Positions 42,855 through 52,062 of a stretch of 64,000 nt of DNA are shown piece by piece; positions within the stretch are counted from its first letter, which is position 1; each line of letters starts with the position of its first letter. Source of the stretch: Carboxylicivirga agarovorans (GTDB taxonomy: Bacteria; Bacteroidota; Bacteroidia; Bacteroidales; Marinilabiliaceae); assembly GCF_050589845.1 (NCBI RefSeq), contig NZ_JBNGPA010000020.1, positions 1 to 64,000 of the forward strand. The letters run 5' to 3'. The notes beneath the pieces were generated by a model, which was given only the letters and a program-made list of their open reading frames with translations, searched no databases and was not told where the DNA came from. Both the position numbers and the translations under genes were made by a program.

Positions 42855-44099
42855 TTACCAATCAATAGAATTGACAAATTCAACCCTTTCTGCTGCTTCA
42901 TATTTGTCAATATCCATAACCTTAGCATAAGTTCTCACCGTACTACTCAAAGATTTGTGACCTAATAATTTACTTACCGTAAAAATATCTACTTTTTTAT
43001 GGATTAAGGCACAAGCGTAGGAATGTCTAAAGCAATGAAAAGTTATTTTCTTGTTAATACCTGCATCCTTAATCCATTTATGCAGTTCAATATCTAGGGT
43101 AGACCAATGTGTATCTTGCAATGATGAAAACGGTTTATTTGATTCATTAGATACTTTCTCAAGTATATTCAAAGCACTTTTATTAAGGGGAACAGGTACT
43201 ATTTTCTTAGTTTTTTCTTGGGCAACATTAATATATTTTTTCCCTTTATACCCTTTTCTTATACCTTTTAATGAAAAATTAACAACATCACTTCTACGAA
43301 GCCCTGTAGCACCACTAAACAGTGCTGCTAATTTATATAATTCGTTGGAACAGGGTATAGTGGTTAATTTCATCAATTCATCCAGTGTAAGGAATTCAAT
43401 ATTTGTATCTAACTCTTCAATTTTTAGTTCGTTAAATCTTTCTAAATCATCTATTTTTATTAGTCCTCGTTTTTCTGAATCAGCAACGGCTCTTTTAAAC
43501 TTTCTAAAATACGCAGATGCAGTATTCTGACTCAAACCTTCATCATTTTCCAAGAAAGATTTAAATTTTTCACAAAATTCTAAAGTTATTTCCTTGTTGT
43601 ATAATTTATCACCTGCAAATTCCCTTAGTTTCTTTAAAGAACTTAGAAATATTGCACGGGTTGATTCACCCTTCGTATCAGCTATTTGCTCAAACAGTTC
43701 GATAAAATTTAATGAAGTTACTTTTTTGGATAGGAATGAATAATTACCGTTATCAATAAGGGATTGAATTTCAATGACTTTCTTATTAGCCTTTCGTAAT
43801 GTTTTACGATTGTGCTCTTTTTGTAAGTCCGTAAGTGTATTCTTGACTGGCAAAGGGTTTCCATCCTTATCCTTTCTGTTGCCAAAAACTTCAGAATGCT
43901 TTACCGATTTATTTCCTTTTCCTGTAACGTATTCTTTTGATTCTAATTTAGTTTCACTATAAATTTTTCGACCTAGGTTATATCGCCTGGTTAATTTATT
44001 TGTATCAGGATGGCGTATAGCAGGGTAAAAATCTAAATAAAGAATCCTCATATTATTAGCTGCTGCCTGATTTCTTAACGTAACCGTAGTATCTGTCAT
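42855..44099 (-). CDS. int: Tyrosine recombinase/integrase (414 aa)
   Basis: The catalytic residues are visible: Arg in GATGLRRSDVVNF near 265-277, HCFRHSYA near 354-361 (H-x-x-R), LLGHKSLSSTVRTYAKV near 377-393 with the His and the Tyr nucleophile. The N-terminal part has a SAM-like core-binding domain (FIELFEQIADTKGESTRAIFLSSLKKL near 125-152) and an arm-type domain before it. It lies one base downstream of the zinc-finger HTH gene and about 1 kb from the mnmE att site, which it should recombine with the copy near 218. Confidence 0.92.
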   Translation of the reverse strand: MTDTTVTLRNQAAANNMRILYLDFYPAIRHPDTNKLTRRYNLGRKIYSETKLESKEYVTGKGNKSVKHSEVFGNRKDKDGNPLPVKNTLTDLQKEHNRKTLRKANKKVIEIQSLIDNGNYSFLSKKVTSLNFIELFEQIADTKGESTRAIFLSSLKKLREFAGDKLYNKEITLEFCEKFKSFLENDEGLSQNTASAYFRKFKRAVADSEKRGLIKIDDLERFNELKIEELDTNIEFLTLDELMKLTTIPCSNELYKLAALFSGATGLRRSDVVNFSLKGIRKGYKGKKYINVAQEKTKKIVPVPLNKSALNILEKVSNESNKPFSSLQDTHWSTLDIELHKWIKDAGINKKITFHCFRHSYACALIHKKVDIFTVSKLLGHKSLSSTVRTYAKVMDIDKYEAAERVEFVNSIDW

Positions 44100-44100
44100 T

Positions 44101-44844
44101 TCAAATTTTTATATAGTGAATGTCGTCAAAATGCTTTTTGGAAATCTGAACAAATTTTCCAACCCGTTTCCTAGGAACAGCGTTTGCACTTAGTTGATTA
44201 TAAACTTGGTCCCTTGATAATCCGAACTTATCCATAATTTCTTGAACACTGTACCATTCAATTATATTATTCAAATTTCTATCTTTTTTCTTAAAAAAAT
44301 TATCAATGTGTTCCTTTGAAACTAAGGTTTTACCTAAATGATACGTTTTGGGAATCTTGTGTTCTTTTATGATTCTGTAGGTGTATGTATTTGCTATGCC
44401 ATATTTTTCTTGAACTTCTTTAATTGTATAAAAATCAGTTATAGGCTTGTTATTGGATATTGGTTTTGCATATGCTGTTTTGGATTCTAAAAATGCCAAA
44501 ATATCATTCTTCAGGAATAAGACCTTACGATTAGATATTCTTTTTCCATTAAGAATACCATTATTTAGCCAATTATAAACGGTCTGTCTACTAACCGATA
44601 AAAACAACGCAGCATCAGAAATTGTAAACACATCCTTATTTTTCAATGCTGTTAAATAATCTTGGTTTTGGGTTTTTATAGTTTGTGTCTTTTCATTCGA
44701 TATGTCAATCTTAGCTTGGCGGTATTTTCTTTTTAAGGCAGCACTATTACATGTTTTACTACAATATCGTGTTACCGTAGTTTTTGCATTAAACTCTTTA
44801 CCACAATATTCACATACACGTTTAATACGAATTGATGAAGTCAT
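44101..44844 (-). CDS. Zinc-finger protein with three HTH_17 domains (247 aa)
   Basis: The N terminus has a zinc knuckle (CEYCGKEFNAKTTVTRYCSKTC, residues 11-32). Three similar HTH units follow near residues 72-115 (FTISDAALFLSVSRQTVYNWLNNG), 137-185 (YTIKEVQEKYGIANTYTYRIIKEHKIPKT) and 193-240 (YSVQEIMDKFGLSRDQVYNQLSANAVPRKRVG). Proteins like this bind repeated sites at element ends as accessory recombination factors or regulators. It precedes the integrase by one base, so the two are one transcript. Confidence 0.8.
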   Translation of the reverse strand: MTSSIRIKRVCEYCGKEFNAKTTVTRYCSKTCNSAALKRKYRQAKIDISNEKTQTIKTQNQDYLTALKNKDVFTISDAALFLSVSRQTVYNWLNNGILNGKRISNRKVLFLKNDILAFLESKTAYAKPISNNKPITDFYTIKEVQEKYGIANTYTYRIIKEHKIPKTYHLGKTLVSKEHIDNFFKKKDRNLNNIIEWYSVQEIMDKFGLSRDQVYNQLSANAVPRKRVGKFVQISKKHFDDIHYIKI

Positions 44845-45084
44845 AGCTTATTCGTCAAATAATATCCAATAATGTATAATAATGACAAATAATGTCAAAA
44901 CTATACACTTATAATTAGCCCAAAATTATCATTAAAACCCATACGATACAAATATGATACAAACAAGATGCAGTTCAACGCAAACGAATACAAACAAACA
45001 AAACATTACAACACAACAAAACCCTTGCTAAACAAGGGTTTTAAAATGTATATTAATATTTTTTGTTTGTGTATGAAACTAATT
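44845..45084. other. Island right end with probable integrase arm-type sites
   Basis: Between the integrase operon and the att core lie closely spaced AATAATG-type repeats (around 44870-44900: AATAATGTATAATAATGACA, AAATAATGTC) and two GATACAAA-like motifs near 44944-44961. Such direct repeats beside an att core are typical arm-binding sites. A perfect terminator hairpin (45018-45042) sits between them and mnmE. No gene is present. Confidence 0.5.
45018..45042 (-). terminator. Terminator of mnmE inside the island end
   Basis: AAAACCCTTG (45018-45027) and CAAGGGTTTT (45033-45042) form a perfect 10-bp stem with a 5-base loop, 43 bases downstream of the mnmE stop. The symmetric U-rich flank lets it work in both directions, so it also insulates the integrase operon from mnmE transcription. 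Confidence 0.75.
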
Positions 45085-46497
45085 CTACTTTCCGATACAA
45101 AAGTTCTTAAAAATATTACCCAACACCTCATCGGTATTAATATGCCCGGTTATCTCACCCAGGTAGTGCAGTACCTCACGAATATCTTGTGCCAAAAAAT
45201 CTCCGCTGATACCTGATTGCAGACCATCTGAAACACGGTTAACTGATTCAAGGGAGTTTTGCAGCGCTTCATAATGGCGGGCATTGGTAACAATTACCTC
45301 ATCATTGTCAATGGCCGAAAGGTTAACCGTTTTTAGCAAGGCATTGGTTAAGGCATCGATATTCTTTTGTTGTTTGGCAGAAATAGGTACGATGGCATCC
45401 GTCTCGGCCAACTCTTTAAAGCTGTCAATTGAGAAGCGGCTGGATACAGATACGTCATCTGACAGGTCTGTTTTATTGATAACCACAATCAGCTGCTGAT
45501 GATCGTCCAGTCGCTTTCTAATGTCACTAATGGCATCGTGTATCTTCTCATCTGGGTCGTTAACATCAAGCATTAACAATACAATGGTGGCTTTACTAAT
45601 CTTATCATAGGTGCGTTCAATACCCAGGTTTTCAATCTCGTCTTTGGTAGCACGTATGCCTGCTGTATCAATAAAACGAAAGCCGATGCCTTCAATATTG
45701 ATGGTATCTTCAATCACATCACGTGTTGTACCATGAATATCAGATACAATGGCCCTCTCCTCCTGAAGCAAGGTATTGAGCAGTGTTGATTTTCCGGCAT
45801 TGGTATGACCTACAATTGCCACCGGTATACCATTCTTAATGGCATTACCCAATGAAAAAGAGTTGGTAAGCTTCTTTAACAGGGATTGCATATCACTAAC
45901 CAGCTTAGTCAGCTCGTTGCGGTTGGCAAACTCTACATCTTCTTCACTAAAATCGAGTTCAAGCTCAATTAAAGAGATAAAGTTAAGCAGTTGAGTGCGC
46001 AGGTTGATAAGTTCATTGGAAAAACCTCCTCGCATCTGTTGCAGGGCAACCCGTCGTGCGGCTTCACTTTTGGAAGCAATTAAATCAGCCACCGCTTCCG
46101 CCTGCGACAGGTCCATCTTACCATTTAAAAAAGCACGTTGGGTAAACTCACCAGCTGTTGCCAGACGCGCTCCATTACGCGTCAACAATTGAAGAACCTG
46201 CTGTTGAATATAAGGTGCACCATGACATGCTATCTCCACAATCTCCTCACCTGTAAACGAATGCGGCGCCTTAAAGATACTTACCAATACCTCGTCAATA
46301 TCCTTTTCACCATCGGTGACTGAACCAAAGTGAATGGTATTGGCTTTTTGTTGCGACAAGAGCTTACCCTGTTTAGCCGGAACAAAAACTTTCTCGCATA
46401 TTGAAATAGCTTCAGCGCCTGATAAGCGAATAACTGCTATTGCCCCCATACCTTGAGCTGTTGATATGGCACAAATTGTATCTTTTTGGTCTTGCAT
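45085..46497 (-). CDS. mnmE: tRNA uridine-5-carboxymethylaminomethyl(34) synthesis GTPase MnmE
   Basis: Works with MnmG to modify the wobble uridine of certain tRNAs in the cytosol. The N-terminal TrmE domain (DTICAISTAQGMGAIAVIRLSG) binds the one-carbon donor. The G domain shows VGHTNAGKSTLL near 229-240, GTTRD near 262, DTAGIR near 281-286 and NKTD near 348. The C terminus ends in FCIGK, with the conserved Cys needed for modification. The length of 470 residues is normal. The island begins at its stop codon. Confidence 0.95.
   Translation of the reverse strand: MQDQKDTICAISTAQGMGAIAVIRLSGAEAISICEKVFVPAKQGKLLSQQKANTIHFGSVTDGEKDIDEVLVSIFKAPHSFTGEEIVEIACHGAPYIQQQVLQLLTRNGARLATAGEFTQRAFLNGKMDLSQAEAVADLIASKSEAARRVALQQMRGGFSNELINLRTQLLNFISLIELELDFSEEDVEFANRNELTKLVSDMQSLLKKLTNSFSLGNAIKNGIPVAIVGHTNAGKSTLLNTLLQEERAIVSDIHGTTRDVIEDTINIEGIGFRFIDTAGIRATKDEIENLGIERTYDKISKATIVLLMLDVNDPDEKIHDAISDIRKRLDDHQQLIVVINKTDLSDDVSVSSRFSIDSFKELAETDAIVPISAKQQKNIDALTNALLKTVNLSAIDNDEVIVTNARHYEALQNSLESVNRVSDGLQSGISGDFLAQDIREVLHYLGEITGHINTDEVLGNIFKNFCIGK
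45086..45098. other. Right attachment site (att) within the mnmE 3' end
   Basis: TACTTTCCGATAC covers the stop codon and the last codons of mnmE (Cys-Ile-Gly-Lys). It recurs exactly at 218-230. In Salmonella genomic island 1 and relatives the att core also lies in the last ~18 bp of trmE, encoding the same conserved FCIGK tail, so insertion here leaves the gene intact. Confidence 0.8.
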
Positions 46498-46531
46498 TTC
46501 TTAACTCCTGTTCTTCAGTAAAAATTATCTG

Positions 46532-46558
46532 CAAATATAGTCAAATCATCCTTTGCAA
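46532..46558 (-). promoter_or_regulatory. Promoter of mnmE
   Basis: On the minus strand TTG (46558-46556) and TATATTTG (46539-46532) match the Bacteroidota -33 and -7 elements, separated by 16 bases, with the ATG 35 bases further downstream. Confidence 0.55.
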
Positions 46559-46613
46559 TAACACCTGCCGTTGACATACATCAACAATCGATCTGTATTA
46601 AAAATGATATCAC

Positions 46614-46647
46614 TTGATGTTTTATATTTCTATTTTGAATAAATTTG
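46614..46647 (+). promoter_or_regulatory. Promoter of the arginine decarboxylase operon
   Basis: TTG (46614-46616) and TAAATTTG (46640-46647) fit the Bacteroidota promoter consensus with 23 bases between them, 43 bases upstream of the start codon. Confidence 0.5.
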
Positions 46648-46689
46648 CCACGATATAATTACTATATATTACTTGTTGGGAATACATAA

Positions 46690-48108
46690 ATGAAGAACAC
46701 CTATTTTGATTTGATTGAGCAAAGTTTTTACTTTCCTCAGGAGGGTTTCGATCTGAAAAATAATTACCTCACTTTTCATGGCGTATCACTTAAATACCTG
46801 ATTGAAAAGTATGGAACACCTTTCCGTTTTATCTATTTGCCAAAGATTGGCGACCAAATCAAAAAAGCACGAAACCTGTTTAATCGTGCCATTAAGAATA
46901 ACGCCTATAAAGGGAAATACCACTTTTGCTATTGTACAAAGTGTAATCACTTTAACCATGTAATTGACGAGGCATTAAAACACAAAGTCAATATTGAAAC
47001 GTCTTCATCGTTTGACATTGACCTGATGCGTTATTTACATAAAAAAGGCAAGATCAAAAAGGATATCATCACCATACACAATGGTTATAAAACAGATGAT
47101 TACCTTAAGAAGATCATCAAACTGCAGGAAGCCGGCTTTTCCAATTCCATTATCGTATTGGACAGCATCAATGAATACGACCGCCTGTTAAAGCTCAAAT
47201 CAAGTCAAAAGCTGAAGATAGGTATTCGCATGGCCATCAATGAAGAGGCTCAATCGGCTTATTACACGTCACGATTAGGCATTCAGCACAAAAAAATCAT
47301 TGATTTCTTTAAAGAGAAAATCAAAGACAACGATAAGGTTGAGCTTAAGATGCTTCACTTTTTCGTGGATTCGGGCATTAAGGATACACCTTACTATTGG
47401 GGCGAATTCCAGAAAGCTCTTAAGTTGTATGTTGAATTAAAAAAGGAGAGTGCCGACCTGGAGTCCTTTAACCTTGGTGGTGGTTTTCCCATTCGCAATC
47501 ACCTTGGATTTGAGTACAACTATGAATATATGATTCATGAGATCATATCCAACATTAAAAATGCCTGTACCAAAGAAAACGTAATGGAGCCGGATATTTA
47601 CACTGAATTTGGTAAATACACGGTTGGTGAGTCGGGTGCCATCATTTTTGAAGTACTGGAGCAAAAGCAGCAAAACGATACTGAAAACTGGTACATCATC
47701 AATAACAGCCTGATGAACACCATTCCTGATGCCTGGTCCATTCAGGAAAAGTTTATATTACTACCGGTAAACAAATGGAACAACGAGTATGGCCGTGCCA
47801 ATATTGGCGGTATCAGTTGTGATCATTCAGACTATTACAATTCGGAAGATTTTAACCAGGAAGTTCTTTTGCCCAAATACAGCGATGAAGATAAAGAGCC
47901 GCTTTACCTTGGATTTTTCCACACCGGAGCCTACCAGGATTCCGTAAGCGGTTATGGCGGTATCAAGCACTGCCTGATTCCTGCACCAAAACATGTTATT
48001 ATTGACCGCGATGACACCGGTAATATAGTTGATACTGTATACCGTGAAGAACAGTCGGTTCGTGAAATGTTAGATATCCTCGGTTATTTAGAAGATAGTG
48101 ATGAATAG
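46690..48108 (+). CDS. speA: Arginine decarboxylase-like PLP enzyme (472 aa)
   Basis: Fold-III PLP decarboxylase of the alanine-racemase-like type. YHFCYCTKCNHFNHV near residues 77-91 holds the PLP lysine in the position of the family's Y-x-x-K-A-N. HFFVDSGIKDTPYYWGEF near 223-240 and LGGGFPI near 261-267 form the phosphate-binding side, and EFGKYTVGESG near 302-312 follows. Pairing with an agmatinase immediately downstream (8-base overlap) indicates arginine to agmatine to putrescine for polyamine synthesis. At 472 residues it is shorter than Escherichia SpeA (about 650). Confidence 0.8.
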   Translation: MKNTYFDLIEQSFYFPQEGFDLKNNYLTFHGVSLKYLIEKYGTPFRFIYLPKIGDQIKKARNLFNRAIKNNAYKGKYHFCYCTKCNHFNHVIDEALKHKVNIETSSSFDIDLMRYLHKKGKIKKDIITIHNGYKTDDYLKKIIKLQEAGFSNSIIVLDSINEYDRLLKLKSSQKLKIGIRMAINEEAQSAYYTSRLGIQHKKIIDFFKEKIKDNDKVELKMLHFFVDSGIKDTPYYWGEFQKALKLYVELKKESADLESFNLGGGFPIRNHLGFEYNYEYMIHEIISNIKNACTKENVMEPDIYTEFGKYTVGESGAIIFEVLEQKQQNDTENWYIINNSLMNTIPDAWSIQEKFILLPVNKWNNEYGRANIGGISCDHSDYYNSEDFNQEVLLPKYSDEDKEPLYLGFFHTGAYQDSVSGYGGIKHCLIPAPKHVIIDRDDTGNIVDTVYREEQSVREMLDILGYLEDSDE

Positions 48109-48952
48109 ATTTTTTGGGGAAACAAAGGACGATTATGTCTCTTTAGAGGAGGCCAATATCCTATTGCAGTCTGTCCCGTACGACGGGACCAGTACCTGGG
48201 GCAAGGGTGCCGATAAAGGCTTTGAGGTATTTTTAAATACGGTACCCAACCTGGAGTTCTTCGATATTGAGACTGATGCTGAGGTCTATAAACAAGGAAT
48301 TCATATTCTACCGGATATCGAAGAACGTTCATCGCCTGAAAAAGTATACCAAACGGTTCTGAAGCATACAAAGGAACTGTTGAAGATGAATAAGTTCCTG
48401 ACTTTCTTTGGTGGGGAACATTCTATTTCCATAGGTATTATAGAAGCCTTTCGTCAGCAATATAACAACCTGACAGTACTGCAACTGGATGCCCATTCCG
48501 ATCTGCGTCCCTCCTATCATAACAGTGAATACAATCATGCATGCGCCTTACATAAAGCATCACAAACAACCAACCTTATTCAGGTTGGTATTCGCAGCAT
48601 GGATGTGGTAGAGAAGCCCTACCTTGACAAAAACAAGTGCTTTTTTGCCGAAGAAATATATGGTACTGAAGACTGGATGGATAAGAGTATTGAACTGATG
48701 ACCGATGATGTGTACCTTACCATTGACCTGGATGCACTTGATCCGTCGATTATGCCATCAACCGGTACACCAGAACCCGGCGGGTTGAGCTGGGATACAT
48801 GCATCCGCTACCTGAAGAAAGTATTTCAACGAAAGAATGTGGTGGGATTTGACATAGTTGAGTTTGCTCCAATAGACGGATTACATGCACCTGATTTTCT
48901 GGTTGCTAAACTGTATTACAAGCTGTTATCCTATAAGTTTTACCTCAAGTAA
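48101..48952 (+). CDS. speB: Agmatinase (ureohydrolase family, 283 aa)
   Basis: The two manganese-binding motifs are present: GGEHSIS near residues 105-111 and QLDAHSDLR near 129-137, with TIDLDALDPSIMP near 208-220 as the third block and GFDIVEFAP near 249-257. It hydrolyses agmatine to putrescine and urea. ATG 48101 is preferred over the GTG three bases upstream and overlaps the decarboxylase stop by eight bases (ATGAATAG), so the pair is translationally coupled. Confidence 0.85.
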   Translation: MNRFFGETKDDYVSLEEANILLQSVPYDGTSTWGKGADKGFEVFLNTVPNLEFFDIETDAEVYKQGIHILPDIEERSSPEKVYQTVLKHTKELLKMNKFLTFFGGEHSISIGIIEAFRQQYNNLTVLQLDAHSDLRPSYHNSEYNHACALHKASQTTNLIQVGIRSMDVVEKPYLDKNKCFFAEEIYGTEDWMDKSIELMTDDVYLTIDLDALDPSIMPSTGTPEPGGLSWDTCIRYLKKVFQRKNVVGFDIVEFAPIDGLHAPDFLVAKLYYKLLSYKFYLK

Positions 48953-49125
48953 AAATTAAGCCATTCAATTAAATAGACACAGCTAAATCAGCTGCAATTC
49001 ATAAGATCATTCATTAATTCCGGGCACAAGGTCCTGGCATAAGACTTTCTTATATTCATCCTGCAGGTTCACTCAATTATACTTTGTAATTCATTGACTA
49101 TTTCGTCAATATTTATTCAATTTCA

Positions 49126-49179
49126 ATCGAACAAACATCGAACAAACATCGAACGAACATCGAACGAACATCGAAGGAA
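49126..49179. repeat. Tandem 12-bp repeat, about 4.5 copies
   Basis: ATCGAACAAACATCGAACAA continues as ATCGAACGAAC units, an exact 12-base period with only A/G variation at the eighth position. It contains no spacers of unique sequence, so it is a simple tandem array. Confidence 0.8.
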
Positions 49180-49489
49180 CCCCGTCGAATTGGACTGGTT
49201 TATTTTAGAGCATTGCACGGACACTTAATAATGCACCCTCATCCCTTTTAGCCTGATCGATAGCAGGAAGTACAGTAAGGCAGTTATAAGGATGGGGACT
49301 GACAAGCGGGACAATTTTTGTAAATAACTATAAATTCAGCTGTAAGTAAACTTCTGCAATAGGTAATTGATGGTCGGAACAGGTTTGGTGAAGCACTGAT
49401 ACACTGGGTTACTTCCCGGTTTAATCGATAGATAAACTGATCGTTCAATCTTCAACTCTTCACCTTATAAACCAATAAACTCTTCCGAT

Positions 49490-49740
49490 AATTCGACCAT
49501 TCATCAATTCGACAGTTTAGCAGTTCGACAATTCGACAATACAACAGTTCAAATGACTAGTTCCCCTTCAACTCTTAAACTGATCAACTCTTAAACAGTT
49601 CATCAATACAATTCCCCAATAGCTATCAGTATTATTGGTTCGGCACTTCATCAATTCGACAGTTCATCAATTCATCAATTTGACAGTTCATCAATTCGAC
49701 AGTTCATCAATTCGACAATTCGACAGTTTAGCAGTTAATC
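49490..49740. repeat. Low-complexity degenerate repeat region (TTCATCAATTCGACAG units)
   Basis: The unit TTCATCAATTCGACAG and its shorter forms (TTCGACAG, TTCATCAA) recur many times, most regularly at 49648-49735. Similar fragments are seen at 62170-62206 in another intergenic gap, which suggests a family of chromosomal short repeats rather than a one-off expansion. Confidence 0.7.
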
Positions 49741-49746
49741 ATGAAA

Positions 49747-52062
49747 CTAAAACCCCAAAGCATCCAGCATCCTGGCATTTAAGCGCCTGTTCTGTCCTTT
49801 AAACGGATGGCAATGTATATGAATGGCGGGATTAAAATTCATCTCTATGATTGAATAATTATCACTTGATGCAGGTACACTGATGTCATCGATCATCATA
49901 TCCAGTCCGGTTACTTTTACATCCAGTGCCCTGGCGGCTTTAATGGCCAGCTGCTTGTATGATTCATGCACTTCATCCGTAAAATCGAGGCTATCTCCCC
50001 CCGTACTTATGTTTGAATTCTCACGCAGGAACACTGTTTCCCCATCTGGGGGAACCGAGTCAAAACCAAGCCCCTGGGTTTCCAAAAACATGGCCTCCGC
50101 TTCTCCTTTGGCTATTTTTTCAAGAGGTGTTTTATATCCTTTCCCCCGCAAAGGATCCTCATTCTTTACATCAATCAACTGACTGATGGTTAATTTGCCA
50201 TCGCCCACCACATTCGCCGGAACACGGTGTAATATGCCAACCAGTTCATCGTTAATAATAAACATACGGTATTCACGCCCACTTACAAACTGCTCAATAA
50301 GAATGGTATTGTCATGTTCAAAAGCCATATTAACAGCCCGTACAAACATAGCTTCATCCTGGTTATCTTTTAAGATACTAATCCCCAGTCCAAAGTTGGT
50401 GGACTTTGGTTTAATGACTATCGATTTCTTTTTGTAGAAGCTAAAGCTTGCCAACGCCAGCTTATCATCCGTATATTCCTTTCCTGGTGGAGTGCTTATA
50501 CCTGCGGTCTCAAGCACCTTCTTCGTCATTACCTTGTTTTCCATCAGTAAAATACTGGCGTAATTATCGAGTGATGTACGAGTGGCCTGCATCACATACT
50601 GTGTATTATTACCCCTGGACAACCTGACGAAGTTTTCACTCCTGTCCATTATATCAATAGCAACACCTCGTATTAAGGCATCCCGCAAAAGCAGCTGCGT
50701 TGACAACTCCATATCTTCAAGGCCATGGAAGTTATAGGTTTTTTCTGAACTCTCATTCAGGTATACTTTTGCCTTCTGCAGATTCCAGTCTATGAAATTA
50801 TCATCCCTTAATTCCTTTAGCATAACAACTGCTGGGCGGGATTCCTTATCATGAACCATGTTTTTCAGGACATTGAAACTTAATCGGTAATTATCATTCA
50901 ACAGATGTCCGGTTGCTTCGTCGATCTCACCAAGCATATCTTTCAAGGCATCCTGCAAAAGAACAGCTTCATTGTTATCATCCATTATATGAGTACCTTC
51001 ATCTAAAATACACGATGCAGCTTTTTCATGGTTGTAGTAGGCAATCATTTGAACCTCCTGGTCAAAAGCATGAGCTTCAGGCTTAATTAAACAATACAAC
51101 AGAAACTGGTGTATGATACGAGCATGGTGAATATCAACACCCGCCCTTACAAAGGGATTGAGATCGAGCATGCGAACTTCAAGATGAGAAATGGTTTTTC
51201 CTTCATCAAGCGATTTTAAGCGGATACTGGCGTAATTCTCTTTGGCTTGTGATATAAGCCCATCGTCAATGGCTTTCTCTATACTTTTATGATAGCCTTC
51301 AAAAGTATTATAGTTAAGGCAAAGGTTTTCTTTATTACGGTAGCCGCACATGCTGTTGCGCATTGAACCGGCATATTTCAAATGAAAAGTATCATCCTGC
51401 AACTGAGGCAATAAGTTAACGCATTCATTAACATACGAGCGATGCACTACCGGACTGTTACCCAACAGTGCTATTAAGAACCATCGGTAACGCTTAAAAT
51501 TTCGCAAGGTCTTCAGATAGACCTGCTCACGAAACTGATCATAGCTATATGCACTGTCGTCTGTTGAATCGTACATATGTTGTAAAACCTGCTCGTCAAA
51601 AGAGATATTAAAATGAACCCCTGATAAGAGTTGTTTTTTCCTGCCATAGTTTTTAGATAGATAGACCCGGTATTGCTCCATGTCAGAGCCTTCAGCATCG
51701 AACTTCGCTATTGGGATATCTTCATCTGCGCAGGGTAACTTGGGTGGTGCGCTTTGTGGCCAAAGCAGTTCATTATCCAACTTAAGACTTACCTCATCGT
51801 GTAAGGTTTCCAGAAAGCCCAATGCTTCTTCTACACTATGTCGCACAGGTGTTATCAGCTCTATCTGGCTCTCGGAGAAATCAGTGGTAATATAAGGATG
51901 CTCACGTTTGTTGCCAAAAATCTCGGGGTGAGGCGTTTGAGCAAGGTTACCTTGCAAATCAACACGAACATTTTCTTTCTCAAATCCAAATCCGCCTTGT
52001 AACAGATAAGGGTTAATATGCTTATTTATAATGTGATCAATATTAATACAATCGTTCTCCAT
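49747..52062 (-). CDS. gshF: Bifunctional glutamate-cysteine ligase/glutathione synthetase (771 aa)
   Basis: The N-terminal ~450 residues are a gamma-glutamylcysteine ligase (GGFGFEKENVRVD near 19-31, TDFSESQIELITP near 60-72, NMRNSMCGYRNK-like SMRNSMCGYRN near 232-242). The C-terminal ~270 residues are an ATP-grasp glutathione synthetase (VIKPKSTNFGLGISI near 548-562, EQFVSGREYRMF near 592-603, EMNFNPAIHIHCHP near 742-755). The full fused length is present, so it can make glutathione alone. Its start overlaps the MATE gene by 20 bases and the two form an operon. Confidence 0.92.
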   Translation of the reverse strand: MENDCINIDHIINKHINPYLLQGGFGFEKENVRVDLQGNLAQTPHPEIFGNKREHPYITTDFSESQIELITPVRHSVEEALGFLETLHDEVSLKLDNELLWPQSAPPKLPCADEDIPIAKFDAEGSDMEQYRVYLSKNYGRKKQLLSGVHFNISFDEQVLQHMYDSTDDSAYSYDQFREQVYLKTLRNFKRYRWFLIALLGNSPVVHRSYVNECVNLLPQLQDDTFHLKYAGSMRNSMCGYRNKENLCLNYNTFEGYHKSIEKAIDDGLISQAKENYASIRLKSLDEGKTISHLEVRMLDLNPFVRAGVDIHHARIIHQFLLYCLIKPEAHAFDQEVQMIAYYNHEKAASCILDEGTHIMDDNNEAVLLQDALKDMLGEIDEATGHLLNDNYRLSFNVLKNMVHDKESRPAVVMLKELRDDNFIDWNLQKAKVYLNESSEKTYNFHGLEDMELSTQLLLRDALIRGVAIDIMDRSENFVRLSRGNNTQYVMQATRTSLDNYASILLMENKVMTKKVLETAGISTPPGKEYTDDKLALASFSFYKKKSIVIKPKSTNFGLGISILKDNQDEAMFVRAVNMAFEHDNTILIEQFVSGREYRMFIINDELVGILHRVPANVVGDGKLTISQLIDVKNEDPLRGKGYKTPLEKIAKGEAEAMFLETQGLGFDSVPPDGETVFLRENSNISTGGDSLDFTDEVHESYKQLAIKAARALDVKVTGLDMMIDDISVPASSDNYSIIEMNFNPAIHIHCHPFKGQNRRLNARMLDALGF

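Larger units (their letters stand above)
218..45098. mobile_element. Integrative genomic island inserted at the 3' end of mnmE
   Basis: The two ends share the 13-mer TACTTTCCGATAC in direct orientation (218-230 and 45086-45098). The right copy overlaps the mnmE stop codon. A tyrosine recombinase with associated HTH genes lies just inside the right end, as is usual for integrative elements. The interior looks markedly more A/T-rich than the genes right of 45.1 kb and is dominated by nucleases, HEPN proteins and unknown genes. It has a primase-helicase but no relaxase, coupling protein or conjugation genes that I can recognise. The right boundary is firm. The left boundary rests on a 13-bp match and is an inference. 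Confidence 0.7.
48953..49746. other. 794-base intergenic region rich in short repeats
   Basis: No credible gene. It holds a 12-bp tandem repeat (49126-49179), then ~250 bases of non-repetitive DNA, then a low-complexity region of TTCGACAG/TTCATCAA units up to 49740. Promoters are not needed at the right end because the following gene is convergent, so the repeats are probably mutational or structural. Confidence 0.6.

Noticed and set aside
49126..49179. Short regular repeats as a CRISPR array
   Set aside because: The 12-bp units are contiguous with no unique spacers and there are no cas genes in the window.
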